From CAVVZJ01 sp963752755 (GTDB lineage: Bacteria > Planctomycetota > Planctomycetia > Isosphaerales > Isosphaeraceae), in the NCBI GenBank assembly GCA_963752755.1, contig CAVVZJ010000005.1:62001-126000 (forward strand): 64,000 bases of DNA, in the 5' to 3' direction. Both the position numbers and the translations under genes were made by a program. Positions 46,189 to 54,597 of the stretch are shown piece after piece; position 1 is the first letter of the stretch, and each line of letters opens with the position of its first letter. The notes under the pieces are model-generated. The model worked only from the letters and a program-made list of their open reading frames with translations, ran no database searches and was not told the origin of the DNA.

Positions 46189-47139
46189 TCAGGGCTTTCC
46201 TGGACCGGGCGGATCATTTGTGCCGATCGGCTTCACGATCTCCCCGTAAGCCTCCGGCCGCCTCTGCCGGAGGTTCCGGCTGTTCTGCCGTGCCTTCCGA
46301 ATCCTCCCCAGGTCGATCGTGGCGGTGATGTAGCCCTCCTTCGGCTCCGTGCAGGCGGCGAGGATCTGGGCGGGCCACTGGCCGATGGTCGTCCCCGACC
46401 CATACGCCTGGTTCGTGGCGACCATCGCCACCTCGTCCTGGAACATCGCCGACTTCACGAGGAAGTCCTCCACCGTCCCCTTCCGGCCGTTGACCCAGAC
46501 TAGGATCTCGGCCCCCCTGAGCGAGAGGATGCGGGCCGACTCCGGGAACCAGCCGTCGTAGCAGGTCAGGATGCCGACCCGGCCGAAGTCCGAGTCGAAG
46601 ACCGGGAAGTCCCGCCCCCGTTGCATCTTCCACTCGGGGTCGTTCGTCAGGAACCACTCGTCGCCCTTGCCCTGCGGGGGCCTCGACCAGGGCGGCTGGC
46701 CCTCGGAATGGTCCACGGCGGCGTGGACCTTGCGGTACTTGCCGGCGATCTTCCCCGAGCGGTCGAAGAGGAGGGCCGTGTTGGCGAACGTCCCGTCGTC
46801 GAAGACCTCCCAGCAGCCGACGACCACGTAGATCTTGCCTGCCGCCGCCGCCTTGGCGATCCGCTCCGTCTGCGGGCCGGGGACGGAGATCCGGCCCAGC
46901 AGATACTCCGGGAAGACGACGAACTGTGCCCCGTCCCCGGCCGCCTTCTCGACGTACCGGGCCACGGCCTCGCTCGGGTCGAATCCGGGCCGGGGCAGGT
47001 CGGTCTTGTCGTAGCCGAGCATCTGGACCGCCGCCACCTTCACCTGGGTTGGTTCGGGGGGCTCCCCGCCCCGTGCGACCAGGGCGGGAAGCACCAGGGT
47101 CAGGGAAACGGTGAAGGGCAAAGTCATCTGGAGTCGCAT
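46189..47139 (-). CDS. Secreted carbon-nitrogen hydrolase (nitrilase superfamily)
   Basis: The protein has 316 residues from the ATG at 47139, with a signal peptide (LPFTVSLTLVLPALVARGG, cleavage near residue 24). The nitrilase triad is complete: Glu in FVVFPEYLLGR, Lys in AGKYRKVHAAVD and Cys in ILTCYDGWFPESARIL. The order and spacing fit the superfamily, whose members hydrolyse nitriles, amides or N-carbamyl compounds. Export is unusual for it. It is read divergently from the alpha/beta hydrolase gene 330 bases away. Confidence 0.9.
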   Translation of the reverse strand: MRLQMTLPFTVSLTLVLPALVARGGEPPEPTQVKVAAVQMLGYDKTDLPRPGFDPSEAVARYVEKAAGDGAQFVVFPEYLLGRISVPGPQTERIAKAAAAGKIYVVVGCWEVFDDGTFANTALLFDRSGKIAGKYRKVHAAVDHSEGQPPWSRPPQGKGDEWFLTNDPEWKMQRGRDFPVFDSDFGRVGILTCYDGWFPESARILSLRGAEILVWVNGRKGTVEDFLVKSAMFQDEVAMVATNQAYGSGTTIGQWPAQILAACTEPKEGYITATIDLGRIRKARQNSRNLRQRRPEAYGEIVKPIGTNDPPGPGKP

Positions 47140-47471
47140 GCGGGGTTCCTCGCTCAATTGAGTGGGGCTCCGTCACCCGTGGAAAAATCGCCCCGATCGA
47201 CCCGATCGCCTTGTCTTCCGTGGGGATCGGGTGGTTGGCCAGCGCCTCGTGTGTGGTCACGGCAGCGGGAGGTGCGACCGGAAGGGCCTCGGCAACGGGG
47301 CTCGTGGAGTCATGGCGACCCCCGCCGGCGTCGTGATCCCGTGGAGACCTCTCCGGCCCATTGTGCACCGTTCTCGCTCCCGATTCGACGTACAGCCCTC
47401 CTCGATCCTTGAGATCGGACGGCCCCGTGGCGATGCTGGGCGGATGCCGCAACCCAGTCGGAGTGGACACC
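47140..47471. other. 332-bp divergent spacer, no gene seen
   Basis: No protein or RNA gene is recognised. Both flanking genes encode exported hydrolases and their promoters must lie here. Confidence 0.5.
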
Positions 47472-48350
47472 ATGCCTCGCCTCCCCGCCGTCCTCGGTCC
47501 CCTGATCATCCTGACGCTCCTCCTCGCCGCCCCGGTCCTGGCCGGGCAACCCGACGATCCCCCCGACGACCGGCGGCCTGCAAAGACGCTGCCGTTGCCC
47601 GGCGAGGTGTTCACGGTCGGGGGCCATGCGGCGTTCGTCATCCTGCCCGAGCCCGGCTTCCGAGTCGCCGGGATGCCCTGGGTCTGGTATGCCCCGACGC
47701 TCCCCGGCCTGCCGGGGACCGAGGAGACCTGGATGTTCCGCAAGTTCCTGGACGCCGGGATCGCCGTCGCCGGGATCGATGTCGGGGAGTCCTTCGGCAG
47801 CCCTGACGGACGGGCGCTATACCAGTCGCTCTACGAGGAACTCGTCGAGAAGCGTCACTTCTCGAAGCAGCCGTGCCTGCTGGCGAGGAGCCGGGGCGGG
47901 CTGATGCTCTACAACTGGGCGGTCGAGCACCCCGAGTCGGTGGGCGGCATCGCCGGGATCTATCCGGTCTGCGACCTCCGCAGCTACCCCGGCATCGACA
48001 AGGCGGCCCCCGCCTACCTGATGACCCCGGAGGGACTGACCGAAGCCCTGGTGCAACACAATCCGGTCGATCGAGTCGAGCCGCTGGCCAGGGCGGGCGT
48101 CCCCGTGCTCCACATCCACGGGGATCAGGACAAGGTGGTGCCCCTGGAGGCGAACTCCGCCGAACTCGCCCGCCGCTACCGCAAGTTCGGCGGCGACATG
48201 AGGCTCCTCGTGATCGAGGGGCGGGGGCATGACATGTGGCCCGGCTGGTTCCAGAGCCGGGAACTCGTCGATTTCGTGGTCGCCCGTGCGAAGGCTGAGC
48301 ACTCGAGCGCCACGGGAAGGGAGGAAGTGCGGGCGACCGCAGCACGGTAA
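47472..48350 (+). CDS. Secreted alpha/beta hydrolase
   Basis: The protein has about 292 residues from the ATG at 47472, with a signal peptide (LIILTLLLAAPVLAGQ). The fold is that of alpha/beta hydrolases: VWYAPTLPGLPGTEETWMFRKFLDAGIAVAGIDVG, LLARSRGGLMLYNWA with Ser as nucleophile (Arg at the position before it), VPVLHIHGDQDKVVPLEANS with the Asp, and GRGHDMWPGWF with the His. The family is close to prolyl-oligopeptidase-type or acetyl-xylan-esterase-like hydrolases common in planctomycetes. The substrate is unknown. Frame is clean. Confidence 0.87.
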   Translation: MPRLPAVLGPLIILTLLLAAPVLAGQPDDPPDDRRPAKTLPLPGEVFTVGGHAAFVILPEPGFRVAGMPWVWYAPTLPGLPGTEETWMFRKFLDAGIAVAGIDVGESFGSPDGRALYQSLYEELVEKRHFSKQPCLLARSRGGLMLYNWAVEHPESVGGIAGIYPVCDLRSYPGIDKAAPAYLMTPEGLTEALVQHNPVDRVEPLARAGVPVLHIHGDQDKVVPLEANSAELARRYRKFGGDMRLLVIEGRGHDMWPGWFQSRELVDFVVARAKAEHSSATGREEVRATAAR

Positions 48351-48388
48351 CGGTCGGTCGATGCCCCGCCTCGATCCGCCGCTCCGGG

Positions 48389-48817
48389 TCAACCGTGGCG
48401 GAAGCCGAGGGCCTCATCGACCCGCTCGGGGTCGCCCGGCAGCATCCGCTCGTGCTCGTCGAACAGGAACCGATGGTCACGGCCCCCGAGCCGGAAGCCA
48501 TTGATCAGCATCTCCCGCCAGTCGGCGACCGGGGCGTCGTCGCCGTGCAGGACCAGCACTGTGCGCCCAGGCCGGGTGACCCGCCCCCTGGGCAGGCCCG
48601 TGTAGCGGCCGACCAGACGCCGACGGAGCCCGCCGGCATCCCGCCCCCACGCTGCGGCCAGGCGATCGACCACGGCGGGCCAGAGATCGACGTGGCCGAC
48701 CTCGGCATCGAAGCCCAGGTCGTGACAGGTCAGCACGTCCCAGCTCAGCCCACCCGCCGCTGGCCTCGGAAACCAGTAAAAACCGCCCACCAGCGGCCTC
48801 GGACGTGGATCGGACAT
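48389..48817 (-). CDS. Hypothetical protein of the hairpin-leader block
   Basis: The 142-residue protein reads GGFYWFPRPAAGGLSWDVLTCHDLGFDAEVGHVDLWPAVVDRLA, then RRLVGRYTGLPRGRVTRPGRTVLVLHGDDAPVADW and ends FLFDEHERMLPGDPERVDEAL. I do not recognise it. It is read away from the ardC gene but carries the same leader (GACACCGGCGG, 57 bases before the ATG) as the rightward genes of the block, so it probably belongs to the same set. It converges with the alpha/beta hydrolase gene. Confidence 0.65.
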   Translation of the reverse strand: MSDPRPRPLVGGFYWFPRPAAGGLSWDVLTCHDLGFDAEVGHVDLWPAVVDRLAAAWGRDAGGLRRRLVGRYTGLPRGRVTRPGRTVLVLHGDDAPVADWREMLINGFRLGGRDHRFLFDEHERMLPGDPERVDEALGFRHG

Positions 48818-48874
48818 CGGACCTCAACCTCGAAGGGGCCGGGACCGCCCGATAATAACCACACCGCCGGTGTC
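48818..48874 (-). promoter_or_regulatory. Leader element, copy on the minus strand
   Basis: On the minus strand GACACCGGCGG starts at 48874 and the ATG follows 57 bases later. GG and CC blocks downstream can pair, and gaggttgagg precedes the start. It is the least conserved of the six copies after the 11-mer. Confidence 0.6.
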
Positions 48875-49032
48875 AGTTCGCCTTGGCCCCAGTTATCAAT
48901 CCCGAGCCCCCTCGCCCCCGGCCTCATCGATCGCAAGATCACCGACGGAACTGCCCCCTCGGGTCCGGGCCGTTCCCTCCATTCGTTAATAGCCGCCCAC
49001 AATCCTGCCCTGGGCGCTCGCCTTGGTCCCCC

Positions 49033-49082
49033 GACACCGCCGGGCCGGTCGTTGATAACCAACCCCGACCCGGAGGCGAGTC
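49033..49082 (+). promoter_or_regulatory. Leader element before ardC
   Basis: GACACCGCCGG is followed by GGTCGTTGATAACCAACC, able to form a small hairpin, and by CCCGGAGG, which holds the Shine-Dalgarno. The 11-mer starts 50 bases before the ATG. Confidence 0.75.
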
Positions 49083-50120
49083 ATGGCCAGCCAGCAGCAG
49101 CTTCGAGCGTCCATCACCGAGCAGATCGTCGCCGCCCTGGAGTCCGGCGGCGTCCCGCCCTGGCGGCGGCCCTGGCGGGTCGGCCCCAACGCCGGCTCAC
49201 CCGCCAACGTCGTCAGCAAGAAGCCGTACCGGGGCATCAACCCGATCCTCCTCGACATGGCGGCGGCCCGGCACTGGCTGACCTCGAAGTGGTGGGCGAC
49301 GTTCAACCAGTGGAAGCAGCTGGGCGGCAAGGTCATGCCCCGCCCCTCTCACGTCCCTTCGGGCCGGTGGGGCACGACCATCGTCTTCTGGACGCCCGTC
49401 ATGAAGACCGAGCGTGACGACGAGGGCGACGAGAAGGCCGACCGCTACTTCGTCATGCGGAGCTACACGGTCTTCAACGTCGATCAGGTCGAGGGCGGCC
49501 ACCTCGACCACCTCCGGGCCGGACCAAGAGAAAACGACACCGACGGTTCGGTCATCGACTACGAGCCCGCCGAGACGGCCATCGCTGCCACCGGCATCAC
49601 GGTCCGCCACGGTGGCGAGCGAGCGTTCTATTCGCCGAGTGGAGATCACGTCCAGGTGCCGCCCAAGGCGTCGTTCACCGAGCCGGACGAGTACTACGAG
49701 ACGGTCTTCCACGAACTCGTCCACGCCACCGAGCATCCGACCCGCCTGGACTGGTCCCGCAAGGAGGCGGAGAACACCTACGCCCTCGGTGAGTTGGTCG
49801 CCGAGATCGGGGCGTGCTACCTGGCCCGTGAGCTGGGCGTGCCGGCCTCCGAGAACCTGACCAATCACGTGGCTTACTTGGCGAACTGGCTGAAGGCGAT
49901 GAGGGACGACCCCCGCTTCATCTTCACGGCCTCGGCCCAGGCGTCGAAGGCCGCCGACTACCTGCTCGCCTTCAGCCGCCCCCAGGCCGCCGAGGTGGCT
50001 GAACCGGAGGCCGTTCCTGGTCGGGTGACCCGATCGAAGGGCGGCGGGACGAACGCCGCCCAACGACACCGCCGGGATGGGTGTGACACACCACACCCCT
50101 ACCGACGGAGGCCGGCATGA
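49083..50120 (+). CDS. ardC: ArdC-family antirestriction protein
   Basis: The 345-residue protein has the two ArdC parts. Residues 1-125 are the ssDNA-binding domain (ITEQIVAALESGGVPPWRRPW, KKPYRGINPILLDMAAARHW, SKWWATFNQWKQLGGKV, TTIVFWTPV). Residues 190-300 are the zincin-like metallopeptidase with YYETVFHELVHATEH as HExxH and ALGELVAEIGACYL giving the third ligand. ArdC of conjugative plasmids protects incoming single-stranded DNA from restriction. The last 25 residues read through the next leader element and are not family-like, so the natural stop may have been lost. It suggests a conjugative replicon. Confidence 0.93.
   Translation: MASQQQLRASITEQIVAALESGGVPPWRRPWRVGPNAGSPANVVSKKPYRGINPILLDMAAARHWLTSKWWATFNQWKQLGGKVMPRPSHVPSGRWGTTIVFWTPVMKTERDDEGDEKADRYFVMRSYTVFNVDQVEGGHLDHLRAGPRENDTDGSVIDYEPAETAIAATGITVRHGGERAFYSPSGDHVQVPPKASFTEPDEYYETVFHELVHATEHPTRLDWSRKEAENTYALGELVAEIGACYLARELGVPASENLTNHVAYLANWLKAMRDDPRFIFTASAQASKAADYLLAFSRPQAAEVAEPEAVPGRVTRSKGGGTNAAQRHRRDGCDTPHPYRRRPA
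50065..50116 (+). promoter_or_regulatory. Leader element, third copy along the window
   Basis: GACACCGCCGG is followed by a perfect 7-bp stem, GGGTGTG with CACACCC, around a six-base loop. CGGAGG lies before the ATG at 50117, 52 bases from the 11-mer. The element overlaps the 3' end of the ardC frame. Confidence 0.78.
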
Positions 50121-50723
50121 CGACGATCGGCGAGATGACCCTGGAGGATGCCGCAACGCAGGCGGCGGGCAACTGGCAGCGGTTCGGCTGCTTCGTGTGG
50201 GACCGCAGCCACGACCTCGACGACCCCGATTCGTGGGCGATCATCTACACGCACAACCGGGACAGCGGGCTGCTCGACCTGTCCAACGCCGACGCCATCG
50301 CCAAGGCGATGGAGCCCTTCACGGACGGCGACGACCCCGACGTGGTGATGGAGTCCCACGGCCACTGGGCGGTCGGCCACGTGGACGGCTTCAGCGTCCG
50401 GGTCTTCCGGTGACGGCGAGATCACCGACGCTTTCCAGACCTACCACGACCTCGCCGAGCGGCTGGCCGACTACCCGATCCTCGACGAGAGCGACTACGG
50501 CGAGCGGGAGTATGAGGCCACAATGGAGAACATCGCCGACGCCGCCTGGCGGCTGAAGCACGAATACGACCTGCCCGATGGCTGGGAGGGGGACGTGTAC
50601 TCCTGGCTATGGGACCACCGCCAGCGGGCCGTGGAGAACCGGGACGACCAGGGCGGCTACCCCGAGGGGGACGACCTGCGGGCCGCCTTCGAGGCCCTCG
50701 GCTACGAGCGGCTCGAAGACTGA
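50117..50723 (+). pseudogene. Hypothetical protein, one-base insertion
   Basis: The first frame (98 residues) starts at 50117, reads NWQRFGCFVWDRSHDLDDPDSWAIIYTHNRDSGLLD and ends VRVFR with a TGA near 50411. The next frame continues at once with DGEITDAFQTYHDLAERLADYPILDE, REYEATMENIADAAWRLKHEY and ends at 50723. One extra T before GACGGCGAG explains the break. Joined, about 201 residues result. Planctomycete orphans with the same two halves in one chain are known to me by resemblance. No function is known. Confidence 0.65.
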
Positions 50724-50731
50724 CGGCGAAT

Positions 50732-50779
50732 GACACCGCCGGGGTGGGTGCGAACGACACTCACCCGGCGGAGGACACG
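50732..50779 (+). promoter_or_regulatory. Leader element with a 12-bp stem
   Basis: Here the pairing is strongest: CCGCCGGGG-TGGGTG pairs with CTCACCCGGCGG (about 12 bp with one bulge and one G-T pair). The 3' arm runs directly into the Shine-Dalgarno GGAGGA, 48 bases from 11-mer to ATG. Confidence 0.8.
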
Positions 50780-51230
50780 ATGGACGCCGCAGCGAGAGCG
50801 ACCGACCCCGCGACGACCCGGACGAGCCTGACCTGGATGGAACTGGCCCGCCACATCGCCTCCATGACGCCCGAGCAGAGGCGGAGACCCGTCTGCCTCT
50901 GCGACGAGTCCGGCCACACCTTCACGGCGGGCCTGGTGCTCGCCGAAGGCCAGCTACCCGACGAACCAATCCCACTTTTTCACACGAACTTTCCCGCCAT
51001 CCCCGGCGGGTCGCTCTACCTGACGCCGCACGCCCGGACGCCCGAAGCCTTGAACCACCCCCGCCGACGGTCTGGTGCTGGTGGCCCTGGACCTCGACGA
51101 CGGCGAGGAGCCGCCCGCCGACTTCGAGACGGTCACCGGCGTCTACTACCGACTCAGAGAGGTCGAGGACGTGGGCGAAGGCCGCCGCATGGCCTGGTAC
51201 TTCCAGCAGGAGCCGCCCGGCCTGACCTGA
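50780..51230 (+). pseudogene. Hypothetical protein, one-base insertion in a C run
   Basis: The frame from 50780 reads TSLTWMELARHIASMTPEQRRRPVCLCDESG and LPDEPIPLFHTNFPAIPGGSLYL; after the C5 run near 51057 the next frame carries on as ADGLVLVALDLDDGEEPPADFETV and RMAWYFQQEPPGLT to a TGA at 51228-51230. Four Cs in place of five would join them into about 149 residues. I know no family. It lies between two leader elements in the ardC block. Confidence 0.62.
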
Positions 51231-51271
51231 TCAGCATGACCGACGGCTGTGGGCATAACGGCGACCTCGCC

Positions 51272-51304
51272 GACACCGGCGGTGGGGGCAAGGAGGCTCC
51301 CGCA
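51272..51304 (+). promoter_or_regulatory. Leader element, short copy
   Basis: GACACCGGCGG is followed by TGGGGGC and, after AAGGAG, GCTCCC; the ATG at 51305 is only 33 bases from the 11-mer. The Shine-Dalgarno aaggagg lies in the loop here and not after the stem. Confidence 0.65.
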
Positions 51305-52045
51305 ATGCCGATCTACCTGACGGGCTACATCGACGACCACACCGACCGCTGGAAGCACTACAACGGCGACGTTCTCCCAATTGGGATGATCGTCCAGCCG
51401 AAGACGTACCGGGAGGGCTATCTGGATAGGGCCGGGCTCTACACCTGGGTGGCGATCGACAACGGGCGATTCACCGAGGCCGGACGCCGCCTCTTCAGGC
51501 CAGCTGAGTACGACCGGCTGATCGGGGAGGGCCTGGACCGGGCGGGCGACCACCTGCTCTTCGCCACCGCCCCCGACGAGCCGTTCGACTGGTCCGAGAC
51601 CCTGCGGCTCTCCCGCCCCTGGCTGCGGCGGATTCGCCGCATGGGCTGCCCGGCGGCCCTGTGTGTCCAGGAGGGCATGACGATGGGCAGCGTCCCATGG
51701 GACGAGTTCGACTGCCTCTTTATCGGCGGGCGGGACGCCTTCAAGGAGGGGCCGATCGTCCGGGATGCCTGCCGGGAGGCGAGGCGGAGGGGCAAGTGGA
51801 CCCACATGGGCCGGGTCAACGGCCTGCGCCGCCTCCTGATCGCCCTGGACTTCGGCGTGGACAGCGTGGACGGCACCTACCTGCTCCACGAGGCCCGGAA
51901 GGGCCGGGCTGAGGAGGCCCCCCACGATGTCGTCGGCTGGTTGCGCCAACTCCACGCCGAGCGGCGGAGGAGGGTCCGGCGTGGCCTGGTTCGGCTTGGC
52001 ATGGGGGACGAGCGGATCGACGCCTTCATGACCTCCTACGACTGA
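51305..52045 (+). CDS. TGT/DpdA-like TIM-barrel protein
   Basis: The 246-residue protein reads MPIYLTGYIDDHTDRWKHYNG, TWVAIDNGRFTEAGRRLFRP, RRMGCPAALCVQEGMTMGSVPWDEFDCLFIGG, ARRRGKWTHMGRVNGLRRLLIALDFGVDSVDGTYL. The layout (IDNGRF, QEGMT, VPWDEFDCLFIGG, HMGRVNGLRRL, DSVDGT) resembles small phage and plasmid relatives of tRNA-guanine transglycosylase, including DpdA, which puts 7-deazaguanines into DNA. It is shorter than true TGT and lacks the C-terminal zinc site. Next to an antirestriction gene, a DNA-modifying role is attractive but unproven. The frame is clean. Confidence 0.55.
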   Translation: MPIYLTGYIDDHTDRWKHYNGDVLPIGMIVQPKTYREGYLDRAGLYTWVAIDNGRFTEAGRRLFRPAEYDRLIGEGLDRAGDHLLFATAPDEPFDWSETLRLSRPWLRRIRRMGCPAALCVQEGMTMGSVPWDEFDCLFIGGRDAFKEGPIVRDACREARRRGKWTHMGRVNGLRRLLIALDFGVDSVDGTYLLHEARKGRAEEAPHDVVGWLRQLHAERRRRVRRGLVRLGMGDERIDAFMTSYD

Positions 52046-52110
52046 CGCCGCAAGACCCGGAAGCCATCGTCGGGGGCCGGGATCGCCATCCCTCGCCCTT
52101 GCAGCGTGCC

Positions 52111-52163
52111 GACACCGGCGGTCCGGTCGTGACGAACCACCTCCCGCCGGAGCCGAGCCGCTG
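52111..52163 (+). promoter_or_regulatory. Leader element, last copy
   Basis: GACACCGGCGG is followed by GGTCGTGACGAACC and CCGCCGG, which pairs over 7 bp with CCGGCGG inside the 11-mer. CGGAG follows directly; the ATG is 53 bases from the 11-mer. Confidence 0.75.
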
Positions 52164-52682
52164 ATGACGACCACGATGGCCGAGCTTGATGACGACGTGT
52201 TGGCCGAGGCCGCCCAGGGCCTCTTCGCCTCGGAGTGGGCCGACGCAAGGGAGGGGGCGGGCTTCGCCTTCGCCGCCGGGACGGAGATCGCCGAGGTCTG
52301 CCCCGTGCAGGACACGGGCAAGTTGCTCGGACTCGTCCGACCCCACGTCGCCAGGCTGACCCGGTGCTGGGGACGGAGCGTCGGCGAGCTGTTCAGCCTC
52401 ATGGAGATTCCCGAGGACGACCGGGCCGATGCCCTCTACTACGTCCTCATGGGCTGCCGGGGCCACGGCGTCGGGCTGGAGGACGACTTCGACGAGAACA
52501 TCGAGATCGCCGAGTCCAAGCTGGGGATCGAGATCGAACCTTCCCCATTCTCCTCGGAGTTAATCGAGTTCGCCGACCTGGCCCATGAGGTCGTCGAAGC
52601 CGAGGCCCTCACGCCCGACGAAGATCCCGCTCTCGACGGTTCGTTCCGGCCCGGCGATCGGGTCCACTTGGACGCCCGGACG
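52164..52682 (+). pseudogene. Hypothetical protein, C-terminus cut by ISAs1
   Basis: About 173 native residues are left: ELDDDVLAEAAQGLFASEWADAREGAG, RLTRCWGRSVGELFSLMEIPEDDRADALYYVLMGCRGHGVGLEDD, EFADLAHEVVEAEAL. The acidic, helical middle part gives no family hint. At 52683 the terminal repeat of the ISAs1 element begins; the frame then runs on to 52910 in transposon sequence. It is the last gene of the hairpin-leader block. Confidence 0.65.
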
Positions 52683-53938
52683 CAGGGAAACGGCATCTTA
52701 TCTCATGTCTTGAACAGGACTTTCTCCCGGTACTCCTCACTCAAGGCACCCTTCAGCCGCTTGGTCCCGATCCCACGTCGGCACCCGCTCTCACGCTTCA
52801 GTAAACCAAGGGCGAACCGCCGGATCACACTCACGTTCGCCGCCGCGTGGCCCGTTCGCACCCGAGACTCATCCTCCCGGAAGCTCACATCCAGTTGCCA
52901 ATGCAGTTGATTCTCGATACTCCAATGGCCCCGCACGGCCTCGGCGAACTCCTTCGCCGACAACCCCCGGCTCAGGATGTAGTACCGCCCCTCCAGGCTG
53001 GTTCGCCCCCGGGAATCCGTTGGCTCCGAGAACGTCACGCCCACGGCACACAGGTCCTGCCACAGGCCCTCCGGATCGACCCCCTCCGGGGCTGGGAAGA
53101 CCGCAGAGGTGCGGACCTCCCGACGACCGTGCCCCTTCTCGTCGGTCCGATGCTCATCGATCCGCTCGGCATCCTGCTCCAGGCCCTCGTCGATGGCCTC
53201 GCGGACCTGAGCCTAGAGCGTCGGCTGGTTCTCCTTGACGGCCAACACGTCGTCGCCGCCGCGTTCCCGAACCTTCGCAGCGATCGCCTTCTGGCAGCCC
53301 ATGGCGTCGATCGTCACCACCGCTCCGGAGAGTTCCAGCAACCCCAGTAACTCGGGGATCGCCGTGATCTCGTTGGACTTCTCGTCCACGACCACCTGGC
53401 CCAGCGACAGCTTGTTCTCGGTCGCCCAGGCCGAGACCATGTGGATCGCCGCCTTGCCGTCCTGCCGGTTGTAGGAGCCCCCCAAGGTCTTGCCGTCGAT
53501 GGCGACCAACCGCTTGGCGGTGACCTCCTGCACGGCCTGCATCCAACCCAACAGGGCCTTCTCGAAGGCCGCCGGGTCGAGCCGGGCCAGGACGCGGCGG
53601 ATGGTGTCCTCGGAGGGGATGCCGGGGCTGAGGTCGAGGACGCGGGCCAGCCAGGTCCGGCGGTCGATGCCGAACTCGTGGATGGCGGCGAAGGAGTCGG
53701 CCCCGGAGAGGACGCCGCAGACGGCGATGAAGGCGATGTTGATCAGGGGGTGCTTGCGGGTCCGCTCGACGCGGGGATCGGTGAGGTCTCGGAAGTGGTC
53801 GTGGAAGGCGGCGGGTCCGTCGCTGGGCATGATCGCGTCCATCGGGGTCGGGAGATGACACTCGTGGTGAGCCCCCGTTGTACGCCGACGAACTTCCTCC
53901 AAGCTACGTCAGATCGCTATCTTGATGCGGCGGCCCTG
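52683..53938. mobile_element. ISAs1-family insertion sequence
   Basis: The element of 1,256 bp starts cagggaaacggcatc at 52683 and ends, on the other strand, with cagggccgccgcatc at 53938, an imperfect terminal repeat that opens with CAGGG as usual for ISAs1. The 8-10 bp on either side do not match, so there is no target duplication. Both neighbouring genes run into it from opposite sides and lose their C-termini, which suggests that a segment was deleted together with the insertion. Confidence 0.75.
52703..53842 (-). pseudogene. ISAs1-family transposase with an in-frame TAG
   Basis: The gene encodes about 378 residues from the ATG at 53842. The N-terminal DDE_Tnp_1-associated domain reads FHDHFRDLTDPRVERTRKHPLINIAFIAVCGVLSGAD; the catalytic part has LVAIDGKTLGGSYN, GAVVTIDAMGCQKAIAAKV and GHWSIENQLHWQLDVSF with the Glu. 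A TAG at 53214-53216 interrupts NQPTL-AQVREAID; the reading frame is the same before and after. Related proteins have a Tyr or a similar residue at this place. The single nonsense codon is the only defect. Confidence 0.88.
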
Positions 53939-54585
53939 ACGGCGTGGGCGACCTCGCCGATCGAGTTGAGGAACCGGCAGTACGCCGTGGTGGACACCGG
54001 CTCGGCGTCGATCAGGAAGGAATCGATCTCGACCATGTGCCGGGGCCGCTCGTCGGCGGGGGCGTCGGGCGAGCTGTTGCCGATCTCGACGGACGCCGAG
54101 GGGATTCTCAGGCACCGCATGCCGTCCGACCGCCTGCGAAATTGTGCCACCGGACCGGTGTCCTCCAGCGGCCCGAACAGCGGACGGCCGTCGCCCTTCT
54201 TTCTCTCCCAGAAGCCGCCGAGTTGGGTGAACGGGACGGATGTCGTTGGTGGAGGAGCCTCCTCCGCCCGACGCCACCCCCTCCGGTCGGGAGCGCCCGT
54301 CCCCTGCCGGAGGTAAACAAGTTCCGCCAGGTCGGCGAGCCGGAAAGGCTGGCGGGTGAAGACCGCCTTGTAGACGGGGTTCGGGGCCTGGTCGGGCAGC
54401 GTGACGCCGAACGCCTCCTCGACCTCCAGGAGTAGCTCGACCAGATCGAGGCTGTCGCAGTTCAGGTCTTCGACGATCCGGTCCCCCGGAGAGATCCGGT
54501 CCCGCCGGATGCCCAGCTGCTCGGAGGCGATGTCGCAGACCTTCCGCTCCACCTCGTCGAGCCGCAGGCGTGCTTCGCTGGCCAT
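53939..54585 (-). pseudogene. Acyl carrier protein-FGE fusion, C-terminus cut by ISAs1
   Basis: About 215 native residues are left. Residues 1-80 are a carrier protein (DEVERKVCDIASEQLGIRRDRI, then CDSLDLVELLLEVEEAFGVTLPD, with the Ser that takes phosphopantetheine). Residues 130-215 begin a formylglycine-generating-enzyme (SUMF1/FGE-sulfatase) domain (GPVAQFRRRSDGMRCLRIPSASVEIG, RHMVEIDSFLIDAEPVSTTAYCRFLNSIGEVA). The rest of the FGE domain is lost at the IS end, and the frame stops at 53917 inside the IS. It starts 12 bases after the hen1 stop and so belongs to the RNA-repair operon. Confidence 0.75.
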
Positions 54586-54597
54586 GACGCCGCCCCC

